Origin: JAJYZP01 sp049964535
GTDB taxonomy: Bacteria; Actinomycetota; Acidimicrobiia; Acidimicrobiales; Acidimicrobiaceae
DNA: 14,918 bases
NCBI GenBank assembly: GCA_049964535.1
Contig: JBMFXG010000050.1
Location: forward strand, 1 to 14,918
Direction of reading: 5' to 3'
The position numbers were made by a program, and so were the translations under genes. Under the pieces are notes generated by a model. The model ran no database searches. It was not told where the DNA came from and saw only the letters and a list, made by a program, of their open reading frames with translations. This document shows positions 7,851-14,918 of this stretch, in pieces; position 1 is the first letter of the stretch; each line of letters begins with the position of its first letter.

Positions 7851-9281
7851 ATGGATCAACAGTCCGGAACGGACTTGATCGAGGAGCTAAATGAGGCTCC
7901 GCTTTCTCGATTTCACTCGAAGATCATCTTCACGTCGGGGATGGGTTTTTTCACCGATGCATACGACTTGTTCATCATTGGAACGGCCTCCGCTCTAATC
8001 GCAAAACAGTGGAACCTTGACTCCACGCAGACCGGTCTGATCAACTCCATGACGCTGCTCGGGGCCTTTGTTGGGGCGATCGTATACGGTCGTATCGCAG
8101 ACAAGGTCGGGCGAAAGAAGATCTACGGGCTCGAAGCCGCCATCATGTTAGTTGCCGCCTTAGCGTCGGCGCTTTCGCCAAACGTTGTGCTTCTGATCGT
8201 GTTTCGATTCATCTTGGGTCTTGGCGTTGGTGGCGACTATCCAGTTTCCGCGGTTATTATGAGTGAGTACTCGAACCGCAAGAATCGAGGTCGTCTCGTT
8301 GGCTTGGTCTTTGCCATGCAGGCTTTAGGTACGGTTGTGGGATACGCAGTTGGTCTTGCGCTCCTCACCTCTGGTATCAATCCCAATGACGTGTGGCGAA
8401 TCATTCTTGCCCTTGGTGCGGTTCCGTCTGCGATGGTGCTCTATTCTCGGTGGAAGATGCCTGAGTCTCCCCGATACCTTGCCATGATGGGACTAGAGAC
8501 CAAAGAGAAGCTCGCTGAGATTGCCAACTTCACCGATGGAGAGATTCGTCCTACCATGGCCCGTGCCGTCGCAAAGCTGAGCTTTCGAGAGTTCATTACG
8601 AACCGTCGGTACTTGTTGGCTCTGATCGGTACGGCAGGCTCGTGGTTTGTCTTTGACTATGCGTACTATGGAAACTCTGTCTCGGCGCCACTACTTGTCA
8701 AGTCGGTCTTGGGTGCAGGGTCGACGATCGAACAGTCGCTTGCGTTTAACCTCATAGTGTTTAGCGTCGCTGCTGTGCCTGGATACTACCTCGCAGCTCA
8801 CTTCATGGATCGAATTGGGCATCGGAAGCTCCAGTTGATCTCGTTCCCACTTATGGGATTGGCCTTCCTCTTGATAGGGGTCATCCCTGGCGTGACTACT
8901 GCGATCACTCCGTTCTTGCTTCTCTTTGGATTCAGCTACTTCTTCGCAGAGTTCGGTCCCAACACCACGACCTTCGTCCTCTCCGCAGAGTGTTATCCAA
9001 CGTCCGCGCGAACGACCGGCCACGGGATCTCCGCTGGAGTCGCAAAGTTCGGTGCGTTCTTGGGTGTGTATATCTTTCCACATATCTCCTCTGCCTTTGG
9101 AACAGGAGGCGCACTGGAGTTCGCTGCGGGTATGGCGGTGCTTGGTATGTTGCTGACGCTCCTTATCCCAGAGACGGCAGGTAGATCTCTCGAGGACATT
9201 TCTGATGAGGATCACGTGCTGGCAGAGGCGACTCGAATCGTTGTCGCCAGTACACCAAGGAAAGATGTTGCTGCTCCGTAG
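7851..9281 (+). CDS. Major facilitator transporter, phosphate:H+ symporter (PHS/Pho84-like) type
   Basis: This is a polytopic membrane protein of 476 residues with about 12 hydrophobic segments. It carries the MFS loop signature GRIADKVGRKK (80-90), RFILGLGVGGDYP (119-131) and PESPRY (204-209). PHS-specific features are visible: FFTDAYDLFIIG (33-44), GGDYPVSAVIMSEY (127-140), WFVFDYAYYGNS (265-276) and FGPNTTTF (N371). By family knowledge of Pho84/PiPT, D36, D129, D269 and N371 fall where phosphate/proton-coupling residues occur. Hence inorganic phosphate uptake with H+ is the best guess; another organic anion or sugar cannot be excluded. The central cytoplasmic loop is shorter than in eukaryotic PHS. 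Start ATG 7851 has ACAGG 7 nt upstream; ATG 7821 in the same frame would add 10 residues without a ribosome site. It is monocistronic, ended by the terminator at 9380-9422. Confidence 0.85.
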   Translation: MDQQSGTDLIEELNEAPLSRFHSKIIFTSGMGFFTDAYDLFIIGTASALIAKQWNLDSTQTGLINSMTLLGAFVGAIVYGRIADKVGRKKIYGLEAAIMLVAALASALSPNVVLLIVFRFILGLGVGGDYPVSAVIMSEYSNRKNRGRLVGLVFAMQALGTVVGYAVGLALLTSGINPNDVWRIILALGAVPSAMVLYSRWKMPESPRYLAMMGLETKEKLAEIANFTDGEIRPTMARAVAKLSFREFITNRRYLLALIGTAGSWFVFDYAYYGNSVSAPLLVKSVLGAGSTIEQSLAFNLIVFSVAAVPGYYLAAHFMDRIGHRKLQLISFPLMGLAFLLIGVIPGVTTAITPFLLLFGFSYFFAEFGPNTTTFVLSAECYPTSARTTGHGISAGVAKFGAFLGVYIFPHISSAFGTGGALEFAAGMAVLGMLLTLLIPETAGRSLEDISDEDHVLAEATRIVVASTPRKDVAAP

Positions 9282-9379
9282 CGCTCGTAGCAGTTCGATG
9301 ATCCATTTCTCCGCAGGGCCTGGGTGACACTGTGAGTGATTTCGATCACCAAGCGGTATTCTCGTCCGGCTGATACGTC

Positions 9380-9422
9380 TCGTGGTCTGGCTCCTCAAGG
9401 GAGCTGGGCCACGATTCTTTTT
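9380..9422 (+). terminator. Strong intrinsic terminator after the transporter gene
   Basis: The arms 9380-9394 and 9400-9414 pair over 15 bp in the + transcript (three G:U pairs, the rest Watson-Crick) with a TCAAG loop, followed by TTCTTTTT to 9422. It is about 100 bp after the transporter stop. A smaller stem, GTGAT-TTCG-ATCAC (9336-9349), lies between. The T-tract points to termination of + strand transcription. Confidence 0.85.
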
Positions 9423-9458
9423 GTCCGGAAGACGGGCTCAAATCCTTGCATCGGCAAG

Positions 9459-9626
9459 TCACACGAGCTGGTCGAAAGCTTGCTGTATCGTTTTCAGTGG
9501 CCCACTGATCTTGCGTGCGAGTGCGCGAAGTGGCAGCTCCTTCTTCGTCCTTGTTCTTTTACGCTCGATCTCTTTCGGTCCCAAGTAGCGCTTTAAGACG
9601 GTATGGTTTGCGAACTTATTGCTCAA
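9459..9626 (-). CDS. Candidate small basic protein, 55 residues, function unknown
   Basis: I do not recognise this protein. The only possible start in the frame is TTG 9626, because the next upstream in-frame codon run ends at a TAG without ATG, GTG or TTG. The sequence begins MSNKFANHTVLKRYLGPKEI, has a Lys/Arg cluster (ERKRTRTKKE, 21-30) and ends in an amphipathic LARKISGPLKTIQQAFDQLV-like helix. Synonymous codon choice resembles neighbouring genes. Its start overlaps (TTGA) the stop of another - strand frame (9623-9808, 61 residues) that does not look protein-like. There is no good ribosome site, since an AGG directly abuts the TTG. The charge suggests nucleic-acid binding, but that is only inference. 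It could also be chance coding; overlapping + strand frames look like shadows. Confidence 0.35.
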   Translation of the reverse strand: MSNKFANHTVLKRYLGPKEIERKRTRTKKELPLRALARKISGPLKTIQQAFDQLV

Positions 9627-9920
9627 CCTGCACGAGTTACGAAGCGAATGTCGGCAAAGTACTGTGTTGCGCTAGTCGCAGAGATCGAAATGGGTTGACT
9701 CGGTGCCGAGGACTTTCTTTTGCAGCGTGACCTTCGCTGATAGACTCGATCTCGATACTCGTTTGTTGTCGCATCAGTCGAAGGGTTGGTCCGAGACGGA
9801 AGGTTCAATACGTCGTCTCGCTCGTAGGGAGATGTGCTGGCGCGTTGAATTCTCCGTCTCTGGGGGATAACTTCTCTTAAAGTTGGCGCTCCAGCGCTCG
9901 AGTCATGGTGAATAAATAGT

Positions 9921-9948
9921 GGTAGATGAGTATGTCACGAGATCTACC
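9921..9948. promoter_or_regulatory. 7-bp inverted repeat upstream of the acyl-CoA ligase, possible operator
   Basis: GGTAGAT (9921-9927) and ATCTACC (9942-9948) are exact reverse complements with a 14-bp centre, spanning 28 bp and ending 83 bp before the ligase start. The size suits a dimeric repressor site such as a TetR-type site, but no regulator gene is adjacent. Confidence 0.25.
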
Positions 9949-9997
9949 CTGATGAGAGATTGCGTTATACGACCGCCAGGGGCCGTCCGACGTTTCA

Positions 9998-10011
9998 TAC
10001 GTACTACGTAC
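9998..10011. repeat. Tandem TACGTAC heptamer upstream of the acyl-CoA ligase
   Basis: Two back-to-back copies of TACGTAC end 20 bp before the ligase GTG. Each copy contains the palindrome GTAC/TACGTA. This could be a protein binding site in the leader, or coincidence. Confidence 0.3.
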
Positions 10012-10031
10012 CGGTTGTTAGGGGGGCGAAA

Positions 10032-11669
10032 GTGCTGAGCACGATGCAGGAGCGGCCGCTGACGGTCGCAACTATCTTGACGTATGGGGTGACAACCTAT
10101 CCAGACTCTAAGGTTTTTACCTATCGAGATGGGCTTGTCGAAGAGCGTACCTACCGTGAGATCGGTCTGAGGGCCGCACAGCTCGCGAATGGGCTGGAGA
10201 GTCTCGGCATTCGTCCCGGGGATAGGGTCGGTACGTTCTGCTTTAATCACGCGGAACATCTTGAGGCGTATCACGCCGTCGCATCGATGGGAGCCGTCCT
10301 GCATACGCTCAATGTACGCCTCTTTGTAGATCAGCTGAAGTTCGTTATCAACGACGCAGAGGATACTGTTATTCTCTGCGACGCAATGCTGCTCGGACTC
10401 TTGGAGCGCATACTTCCCGAGACACCGAGCGTTCGAGCGGTCATTGTGATTGGTGAGGGCGATGGTTCGGCCATTCGTAACCTCGGTATTGAGGTGCACT
10501 CTTACGAGAACCTGCTCGACGGTCGCCCTACGGAGTACGCATGGCCAGAGGTCGATGAGCGCTCCGCTGCGGCTATGTGTTATACCTCCGGTACGACCGG
10601 TAACCCGAAAGGAGTCGTCTACTCCCATCGATCGACCTACCTCCACTCCCTTACGGCCATCTCAGCGAGCACCCTTGGCATCACGGCGGTCGATCGGGCG
10701 CTCGTCATCGTTCCAATGTTTCACGCCAATGCCTGGGGGCTTCCCTACGCTGCGTTTCTTACTGGGGCAGACCTGGTCTTGCCGACGCGCCATCTTCAGG
10801 CGGAGCCCTTGGTCGACATGATCCAGCGCCTCAATCCGACCATGGCTTGCGGAGTTCCAACGATCTGGAACGATGTGCTGCGCTACTGCCGGGCGCATCC
10901 AGAGGTCGACCTTAGCTGCCTGCGACTTGTCTCGGCAGGGGGGGCGGCGGTGCCCCAAGCACTCATCGAAGAGTTCTCCGAACGCTTCGATCTGCAGCTC
11001 ATTCAAGGCTGGGGCATGACTGAGACCTCTCCTGTCTGTACTCTAGCGATTCCTCCCCCCAACACACCGAAGCAGGAGGCCCTTCGATACCTCGTGACCG
11101 CTGGCCGAGCTGTCCCCGGAGTCGAGACGCGAATCTGTGACCTCTCTGGTGAGGTTGTTGCCCACGATGGGCTGAGTATCGGGGAGCTCGAGGTTCGTGG
11201 GCCGTGGATAACCGGATCGTACTACCACTCCACGTCGCAAGATTCTTTTCACGATGGCTGGTTGCGGACCGGTGATATGGCCACGATCGATAGTGAAGGG
11301 TACGTTCGGATCGTGGATCGAACAAAAGACGTCATCAAGTCCGGCGGCGAATGGATCTCCTCGGTGGAGCTCGAGAATGCACTCATGGCTCATCCGAAGG
11401 TATTTGAGGCCTCGGTCATATCGGTTCCCGACCCAAGATGGGACGAACGGCCGATGGCGTGCATCGTGGTAGCCGAAGGTGAGGAGGTAACGGTCGAGGA
11501 GCTTCTTGCTCATCTCGAAGGTCGGGTTGCAAAGTGGTGGCTTCCGGAGCGTTGGTCCTTTGTGACCGAGATCCCAAAGACTTCGGTGGGGAAGTTTGAC
11601 AAGAAGGTCTTGCGCGCCGGTTTTGCCGACGGCGAGCTCGAGATTGTCGAGGTGCGGTCTGATCGCTGA
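10032..11669 (+). CDS. Medium/long-chain fatty acid--CoA ligase (AlkK type, ANL superfamily)
   Basis: The enzyme activates a carboxylic acid with ATP to an acyl-adenylate and then an acyl-CoA. The 545-residue protein has the adenylation P-loop YTSGTTGNPKG (184-194), FHANAWGLP in the acid-binding region, GWGMTETSP (326-334), the hinge/ATP region LRTGDMATID followed by YVRIVDRTKDVIKSGGEWIS, and the catalytic lysine in PKTSVGKFDKK (K521). Overall layout is that of AlkK/DmdB-like ligases, so a medium- to long-chain fatty acid is likely, but substrate cannot be read from sequence. Start: GTG 10032 has an A-G6 tract (10020-10026) 5 nt upstream and gives MLSTMQERPLT, the usual family N-terminus. The frame is open back to 9960, but those residues look non-coding; ATG 10044 is an alternative. 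Stands alone on its strand. Confidence 0.92.
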   Translation: MLSTMQERPLTVATILTYGVTTYPDSKVFTYRDGLVEERTYREIGLRAAQLANGLESLGIRPGDRVGTFCFNHAEHLEAYHAVASMGAVLHTLNVRLFVDQLKFVINDAEDTVILCDAMLLGLLERILPETPSVRAVIVIGEGDGSAIRNLGIEVHSYENLLDGRPTEYAWPEVDERSAAAMCYTSGTTGNPKGVVYSHRSTYLHSLTAISASTLGITAVDRALVIVPMFHANAWGLPYAAFLTGADLVLPTRHLQAEPLVDMIQRLNPTMACGVPTIWNDVLRYCRAHPEVDLSCLRLVSAGGAAVPQALIEEFSERFDLQLIQGWGMTETSPVCTLAIPPPNTPKQEALRYLVTAGRAVPGVETRICDLSGEVVAHDGLSIGELEVRGPWITGSYYHSTSQDSFHDGWLRTGDMATIDSEGYVRIVDRTKDVIKSGGEWISSVELENALMAHPKVFEASVISVPDPRWDERPMACIVVAEGEEVTVEELLAHLEGRVAKWWLPERWSFVTEIPKTSVGKFDKKVLRAGFADGELEIVEVRSDR

Positions 11670-11683
11670 CCGTAACGGTCGGC
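11665..11683 (+). other. Short hairpin at the acyl-CoA ligase stop codon
   Basis: GCTGACCG (11665-11672) and CGGTCGGC (11676-11683) pair over 8 bp (one G:U) around TAA and include the stop codon. No T-tract follows, so it may slow or protect the transcript rather than act as a classic terminator. Confidence 0.3.
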
Positions 11684-12005
11684 AGAGCGCTTCCCCCGGA
11701 ATAAGAGCGCGACATACCTGCTCGTTGCTCATGAGAAGCTAAGCGCTCGAGAGTATGTGAACGACTCGTTCGCGATCGTCCTTCACTGAAGTGCGTGCTG
11801 TTTGTGGTTCTATCTCTTCTAGGAGACGAGTGACGACGGAGTTGTGGTGTCCCAGGCGTGACCGACGAGAGATCAACGAGGTGTGAAGCGAATAGCAATG
11901 AGATTGTTAGAGGGCCTGCGAGTGGGCAGAGCCATCTCGTAGTTCGGACCGCTGAAGTTGACTCTTCAGAGGGTTGCAGTACGTGTCAGCATGCTAAAGA
12001 TCGCT
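11670..12005. other. Intergenic stretch between convergent genes with no gene seen
   Basis: No frame here looks coding on either strand; the longest frames are shadows continuing from neighbouring genes. A 6-bp stem CTGAAG/CTTCAG (11952-11957 and 11964-11969, loop TTGACT) lies about 40 bp past the dehydrogenase stop but has no T-tract on either strand. Confidence 0.5.
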
Positions 12006-12752
12006 TCAGCGCACGAGGCCCATACCCCCGTCGAGAGGTACGATCGCGCCAGTAAGGTATGGAGTTTGGATCAAGGCGGTCACGAGGTGGGAGACATCTT
12101 CTGGGGTTGCGGATCGTTGGAGCGGTGCGGTGCGCTGGTACTGAGCACGTACGGCGTCCCAATCCTCGGTCCACGGAGTGTCTACGAGTCCAGGCGCCAC
12201 CGCGTTGACCCTCACTTCAGGAGCAAGCGCTGCGGCGAGCAGCGTGGTGACGTGAATGAGTGCCGCTTTTGAGGCAGCATACGGGATAGAGCTGCCGGTT
12301 GGGCGGAGTCCTGCGAGCGAGGCGACGTTGAGAATCTGGCCCTTGGAATCCTTGAGGTGCGGCGCCGCGTGCGTGATCAGATCGAAGGTCGCAAAAACGT
12401 TCGTCTCAAATATGGTCCGCCACGTGGCTCGGTCCGCTTGGAGTAAGTCTCGATGTGGAATGACTTTCGTGGTGGCAGCATTGTTGATAAGCACATCGAG
12501 TCGACCATAGTGATGGATGACCTCTTCAATGAAGTGGCTCGCAAAGCCCTCTTCGGTGATCGAACCTCCGACGTAGAGGGAGTGGGGTAGTTCACTTGCA
12601 AGTCGTTGACCTTCGTCGTGATGATTTGAAGAGTTGACGACGATCGACGCGCCGAGTGTCGAAAGCTCCAGCGCCATCGCTCGTCCGATGCCCGACGTTG
12701 AGCCGGTGATAACGATCACTGCGTCGTGGAGGGGAGTTTGTGCTGTGTCCAT
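12006..12752 (-). CDS. Short-chain dehydrogenase/reductase
   Basis: This is a classical 248-residue SDR, an NAD(P)-dependent oxidoreductase of hydroxyl/keto groups. Visible motifs are TGSTSGIG cofactor loop (16-23), NNA (90-92), the structural N118, catalytic S145 in NVASLAG, Y158 and K162 in YAASK, the PG turn (187-188) and a C-terminal LDGG. The sequence resembles the FabG-like branch. The ketone-body neighbour acetoacetyl-CoA synthetase makes a hydroxybutyrate or 3-hydroxyacyl role tempting, but 3-hydroxybutyrate dehydrogenase hallmarks are not clear, so the substrate is left open. Start ATG 12752 gives the standard N-terminus; the ribosome site is weak (CGGA about 5 nt upstream on this strand). 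It is transcribed divergently from the 88-residue gene and converges on the acyl-CoA ligase. Confidence 0.9.
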   Translation of the reverse strand: MDTAQTPLHDAVIVITGSTSGIGRAMALELSTLGASIVVNSSNHHDEGQRLASELPHSLYVGGSITEEGFASHFIEEVIHHYGRLDVLINNAATTKVIPHRDLLQADRATWRTIFETNVFATFDLITHAAPHLKDSKGQILNVASLAGLRPTGSSIPYAASKAALIHVTTLLAAALAPEVRVNAVAPGLVDTPWTEDWDAVRAQYQRTAPLQRSATPEDVSHLVTALIQTPYLTGAIVPLDGGMGLVR

Positions 12753-12824
12753 ATTTATCCGTCGTTCCTCTCGTCAAACACCAGTGGCTTCGCAACACTG
12801 TGTCAGAGAGACTATCGTGACAGC

Positions 12825-13091
12825 GTGGACTACGGTGAACGTCTTTCCGATATTTCGAACTCGATCGATGCGCTCGGCGGAGACCTTGGAGACGTCCAGT
12901 TCGCTATGTTACGAGAAGCGGTTCGAATGAACGACGTGAACCTCTCGACGCTAGAGAAGCGACTCGCGCGGGCTCGTCGATCGCTGGACAAGGCTCGATC
13001 TCTCGTGGACTCCGTTGAGCTTGGTCTTCGCGAGGGTGATGCGAGCGAACGAGAGGATCCAATCGCCAAGGAGGTCGGTGACGACGCGTGA
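12825..13091 (+). CDS. Small helical protein of 88 residues, unrecognised
   Basis: I do not recognise a family. From GTG 12825 the protein begins MDYGERLSDISNSIDALGGD, is strongly alpha-helical in character with heptad-like Leu/Ala spacing (MLREAVRMNDVNLSTLEKRL, then RARRSLDKARSLVDSVELGL) and has an acidic tail ending in EVGDDA. It has no cysteine, no signal peptide and no membrane segment, so a cytoplasmic coiled-coil or adaptor protein is likely. The frame is open further upstream into the dehydrogenase, but only GTG 12825 gives a start outside that gene; its ribosome site is poor. It lies 124 bp before acetoacetyl-CoA synthetase on the same strand and could share its transcript. Size is loosely like the ExoVII small subunit, but the pattern does not match it convincingly. 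Confidence 0.6.
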   Translation: MDYGERLSDISNSIDALGGDLGDVQFAMLREAVRMNDVNLSTLEKRLARARRSLDKARSLVDSVELGLREGDASEREDPIAKEVGDDA

Positions 13092-13186
13092 ACTGGTCAG
13101 CTATCGTGATCGTACACGCGGAACCTCGCTGAGTTGATGCCGTCGGTGTGGGTCGTGGTAGTGAAGTTGACGGGAGCTGTGGTGAT

Positions 13187-13219
13187 AGGCGGTACTCAAC
13201 CATGAAGACACAACCATGA
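13187..13219 (+). promoter_or_regulatory. Five-codon minicistron (MKTQP) overlapping the aacS start
   Basis: AGGCGG (13187-13192) lies 9 nt before ATG 13202, which opens the frame MKTQP and stops at TGA 13217-13219. That stop overlaps the aacS ATG 13216 as ATGA. The aacS ATG itself has no ribosome site at proper distance, and no other start exists in its frame after the in-frame TAG at 13186. Ribosomes may therefore load on the minicistron and restart at aacS. A 10-bp direct repeat CAACCATGAA (13197-13206 and 13211-13220) spans both starts, so duplication could also explain the arrangement. Confidence 0.4.
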
Positions 13220-14918
13220 ATGACGCAAAGAGGAGCGATACGGAAACACCGACGGCGGCTCGTGTGCTCTTCCGTCCGACGTTACCGTCGATGTACGATG
13301 CGCAGTTGACCCGTTTTGCGCGCCAGTTTCTTCCAGGTCTAGCTTCTCAGCCTCCCTCAGTTGCACTCTACGATCAGCTCTATCGTACGTCGATCTCTGA
13401 TCTCGAGCGATTTTGGCTTAGAGTCTGGGACTTCTTCGAGGTCGTGGGTGCTCATCCGCAGGAGGGTCCGCAGGTCTTGCGGGGAGAGACGATTGAAGAT
13501 GTGAAGTGGTTTGAAGACACGACTTGTAACTATGCCGAGAACGCCTTTCGTAGAGCTCTCGATGTGAACGACTCGCTCATCATCTGCACCAGTGAGCGCT
13601 CGTTAACCGGGCAGTACCATACCCGCTCGGAGCTCAAAGAGGAGGTGCGGCGCGTCGCCGAACTCTTGGAGCATCTAGGAGTCACGCGGGGCGACCGAGT
13701 TGCGGGATATCTCCCCAATATCTTTGAAACCGTAGTTGCGCTCTTGGCGTGCGCGTCGCTCGGGGCGGTCTGGTCCTGTTGCGCACCAGAGTTTGGGTCG
13801 GTGGCTGTGATCGACCGTTTTGCTCAGATCGAGCCCAAGGTCTTGATCGCCTCAGATGGCTACGTCTATGGGGGCAAGGAGTTCGATAGACGGAGCGAAG
13901 TGGGGCGCATCGTGGCCGCTCTCCCGTCTCTCACTGCGGTCGTTTGGGTAGCGAATCTCGCTCCAGATCTTGAAGCTCCATCGATGCCGATTCAGCTCGT
14001 TCGGTTCTCCGATAATCTCCACGGTGGTCGCGCCCTAGACTTTGCCCTAGTCTCCTTCTCTGATCCACTGTGGATCCTGTACTCTTCTGGCACGACCGGA
14101 CTCCCAAAGCCGATCGTTCAAAGCCACGGCGGAATCCTGCTCGAGCATCTTAAGGTCTTAGGACTACAGTCGGACCTCAGACCTGCATCTCGGTTTCTCT
14201 GGTACACCTCGACCGGTTGGATGATGTGGAACTTTCTCGTTGGCGGATTATTGGTCGGCTCCGATATCGTCCTCTACGATGGATCGCCGACCGCTCCGAC
14301 TCCAGGGGTCCTGTGGCAGATCGTGGACTCCTTGGGGGTCACCTACTTTGGCAGCTCTGCTCCTTACCTCTCAGCATGCCGTCGACGCGGACTTGAACCA
14401 TCGAAGCTCTACGCCTTGGACCGTCTGCAAACGGTTGGTTCAACTGGGGCACCGTTAGATGCCGAGACTTTTCGTTGGGTGGCAGAGATTGCAGCACCTG
14501 AAAGGGCGATCGTCTCCTGCTCCGGAGGGACCGACCTCTGTACCTCTATGCTCGGCTCGTCGCCATGGCACCCTACTCTCGAGGGTCGTTTGAGTACCCG
14601 GGCACTGGGTGCCGCGGTCGAAGCCTACGATGAAGATGGATCGGTTCTCGTCGGTGAGGTAGGCGAGCTGGTGATTACGAAGCCGATGCCGTCTATGCCG
14701 ATAGCACTCTACGGTGACGATACGCGTGTGCGCCTCCACGAGACCTACTTCTCCTATTTTCCCGGAGTCTGGCGGCATGGAGACTGGATTACGCTCTATC
14801 AAGACGGTAGTTCGGTCATCTCTGGACGCTCGGATTCGACGCTCAACCGAGATGGGATTCGCATGGGGACCGCTGAGTTTTACAGCGTCGTTGAGTCGAT
14901 AGCGGAAGTGAGCAGCGC
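13216..14918 (+). CDS. aacS: Acetoacetyl-CoA synthetase, 3' end truncated by window
   Basis: AacS activates acetoacetate with ATP and CoA to acetoacetyl-CoA, feeding ketone-body carbon into acetyl-CoA or polyhydroxyalkanoate metabolism. About 567 codons are present; the family is around 650 residues, so the C-terminal domain with the catalytic lysine is outside the window. Visible features are the N-terminal ACAS-like region with NYAENAF (about 109-115), the P-loop YSSGTTGLPKP (289-299), the AacS hallmark TSTGWMMWNF (331-340), GSTGAPLD, the CSGGTDLC motif and an ELVITKPMPSMP-like segment followed by WRHGDW. These separate it from acetyl-CoA synthetase. Start ATG 13216 is the only start codon in frame after the in-frame TAG at 13186; it overlaps the minicistron stop and lacks its own ribosome site. 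Confidence 0.93.
   Translation, partial: MNDAKRSDTETPTAARVLFRPTLPSMYDAQLTRFARQFLPGLASQPPSVALYDQLYRTSISDLERFWLRVWDFFEVVGAHPQEGPQVLRGETIEDVKWFEDTTCNYAENAFRRALDVNDSLIICTSERSLTGQYHTRSELKEEVRRVAELLEHLGVTRGDRVAGYLPNIFETVVALLACASLGAVWSCCAPEFGSVAVIDRFAQIEPKVLIASDGYVYGGKEFDRRSEVGRIVAALPSLTAVVWVANLAPDLEAPSMPIQLVRFSDNLHGGRALDFALVSFSDPLWILYSSGTTGLPKPIVQSHGGILLEHLKVLGLQSDLRPASRFLWYTSTGWMMWNFLVGGLLVGSDIVLYDGSPTAPTPGVLWQIVDSLGVTYFGSSAPYLSACRRRGLEPSKLYALDRLQTVGSTGAPLDAETFRWVAEIAAPERAIVSCSGGTDLCTSMLGSSPWHPTLEGRLSTRALGAAVEAYDEDGSVLVGEVGELVITKPMPSMPIALYGDDTRVRLHETYFSYFPGVWRHGDWITLYQDGSSVISGRSDSTLNRDGIRMGTAEFYSVVESIAEVSS

Larger units (their letters stand above)
9627..10031. other. Gene-poor leader region upstream of the acyl-CoA ligase
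   Basis: I see no convincing protein or RNA gene in these ~400 bp. Short symmetries are present: a 7-bp stem CGAGACG/CGTCTCG (9792-9798 and 9814-9820), a 7-bp dyad GGTAGAT/ATCTACC (9921-9927 and 9942-9948, 14-bp centre) and a tandem TACGTAC repeat (9998-10011). TATACG (9966-9971) could be a -10 box, but no matching -35 is obvious. Confidence 0.5.

Noticed and set aside
8691..9398. 235-residue - strand frame over the transporter
   Set aside because: Antisense to well-conserved PHS motifs; its composition (His/Ser/Arg/Cys rich) is not protein-like.
9434..9445. GGGCTCAAATCC resembling a tRNA T-loop
   Set aside because: No matching acceptor, D or anticodon arms could be built around it.
9382..9596. 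Two overlapping + strand frames (9336-9596 and 9382-9588)
   Set aside because: One starts inside and the other runs through the transporter terminator hairpin; both are rich in Ser/Arg/Phe without a domain pattern, while the opposite strand frame looks better.
9903..10646. 247-residue - strand frame over the acyl-CoA ligase
   Set aside because: Overlaps the conserved N-terminal half of the ligase and its P-loop on the other strand; no recognisable motif.
12006..12752. Naming the dehydrogenase as 3-hydroxybutyrate dehydrogenase
   Set aside because: Attractive beside aacS, but the sequence after the YxxxK motif is more like general FabG-type SDRs, so no specific name is justified.
12825..13091. 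Calling the 88-residue protein an exodeoxyribonuclease VII small subunit
   Set aside because: Length and helicity are similar, but the conserved spacing of that family is not seen and no large subunit is adjacent.

Overview
The window looks like a chromosomal segment of a mid-GC actinobacterium. The thiO-thiS-thiG order and the general codon use suggest this, and an acidophilic Acidimicrobiia-type host (Ferrimicrobium/Acidimicrobium-like) is my best guess. That placement is an inference from gene content and protein 'feel', not from a marker gene. I see no mobile element, CRISPR array, rRNA or tRNA.

Layout. (1) Positions 1-4228, + strand: a translationally coupled pair made of an SbcD/YhaO-like metallophosphoesterase (5' end outside the window) and a 1037-residue YhaN/SbcC-like ATPase that carries two membrane segments between its coiled coils. 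This is probably a membrane-anchored DNA-processing machine. (2) 4341-7578, - strand: a compact thiamine cluster, thiO-thiS-thiG-thiD, which supplies the thiazole half of thiamine and phosphorylates the pyrimidine half. No TPP riboswitch is visible upstream. (3) 7579-7850: a divergent control region with tandem TGTNACY-like repeats and a perfect short hairpin. (4) 7851-9281, + strand: a major facilitator transporter of the phosphate:H+ symporter (PHS) type, closed by a strong intrinsic terminator. (5) 9423-10031: a mostly gene-poor stretch with one candidate 55-residue basic protein on the - strand. (6) 10032-11669, + strand: an AlkK-type fatty acyl-CoA ligase. (7) 11670-12005: no gene seen. 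(8) 12006-12752, - strand: a short-chain dehydrogenase. (9) 12825-13091, + strand: an unrecognised 88-residue helical protein. (10) 13216 to the window end, + strand: acetoacetyl-CoA synthetase, cut off by the window, with a five-codon minicistron overlapping its start.

How they fit together. The thi genes form one pathway. The two acyl-CoA ligases and the dehydrogenase suggest fatty/keto acid activation, although they lie on both strands and are not one operon. The most interesting points are the membrane-tethered YhaN/YhaO pair, the PHO-box-like repeats in front of a phosphate-type transporter, the minicistron at aacS, and two small unrecognised proteins. I did not find clear evidence of a wholly new system.
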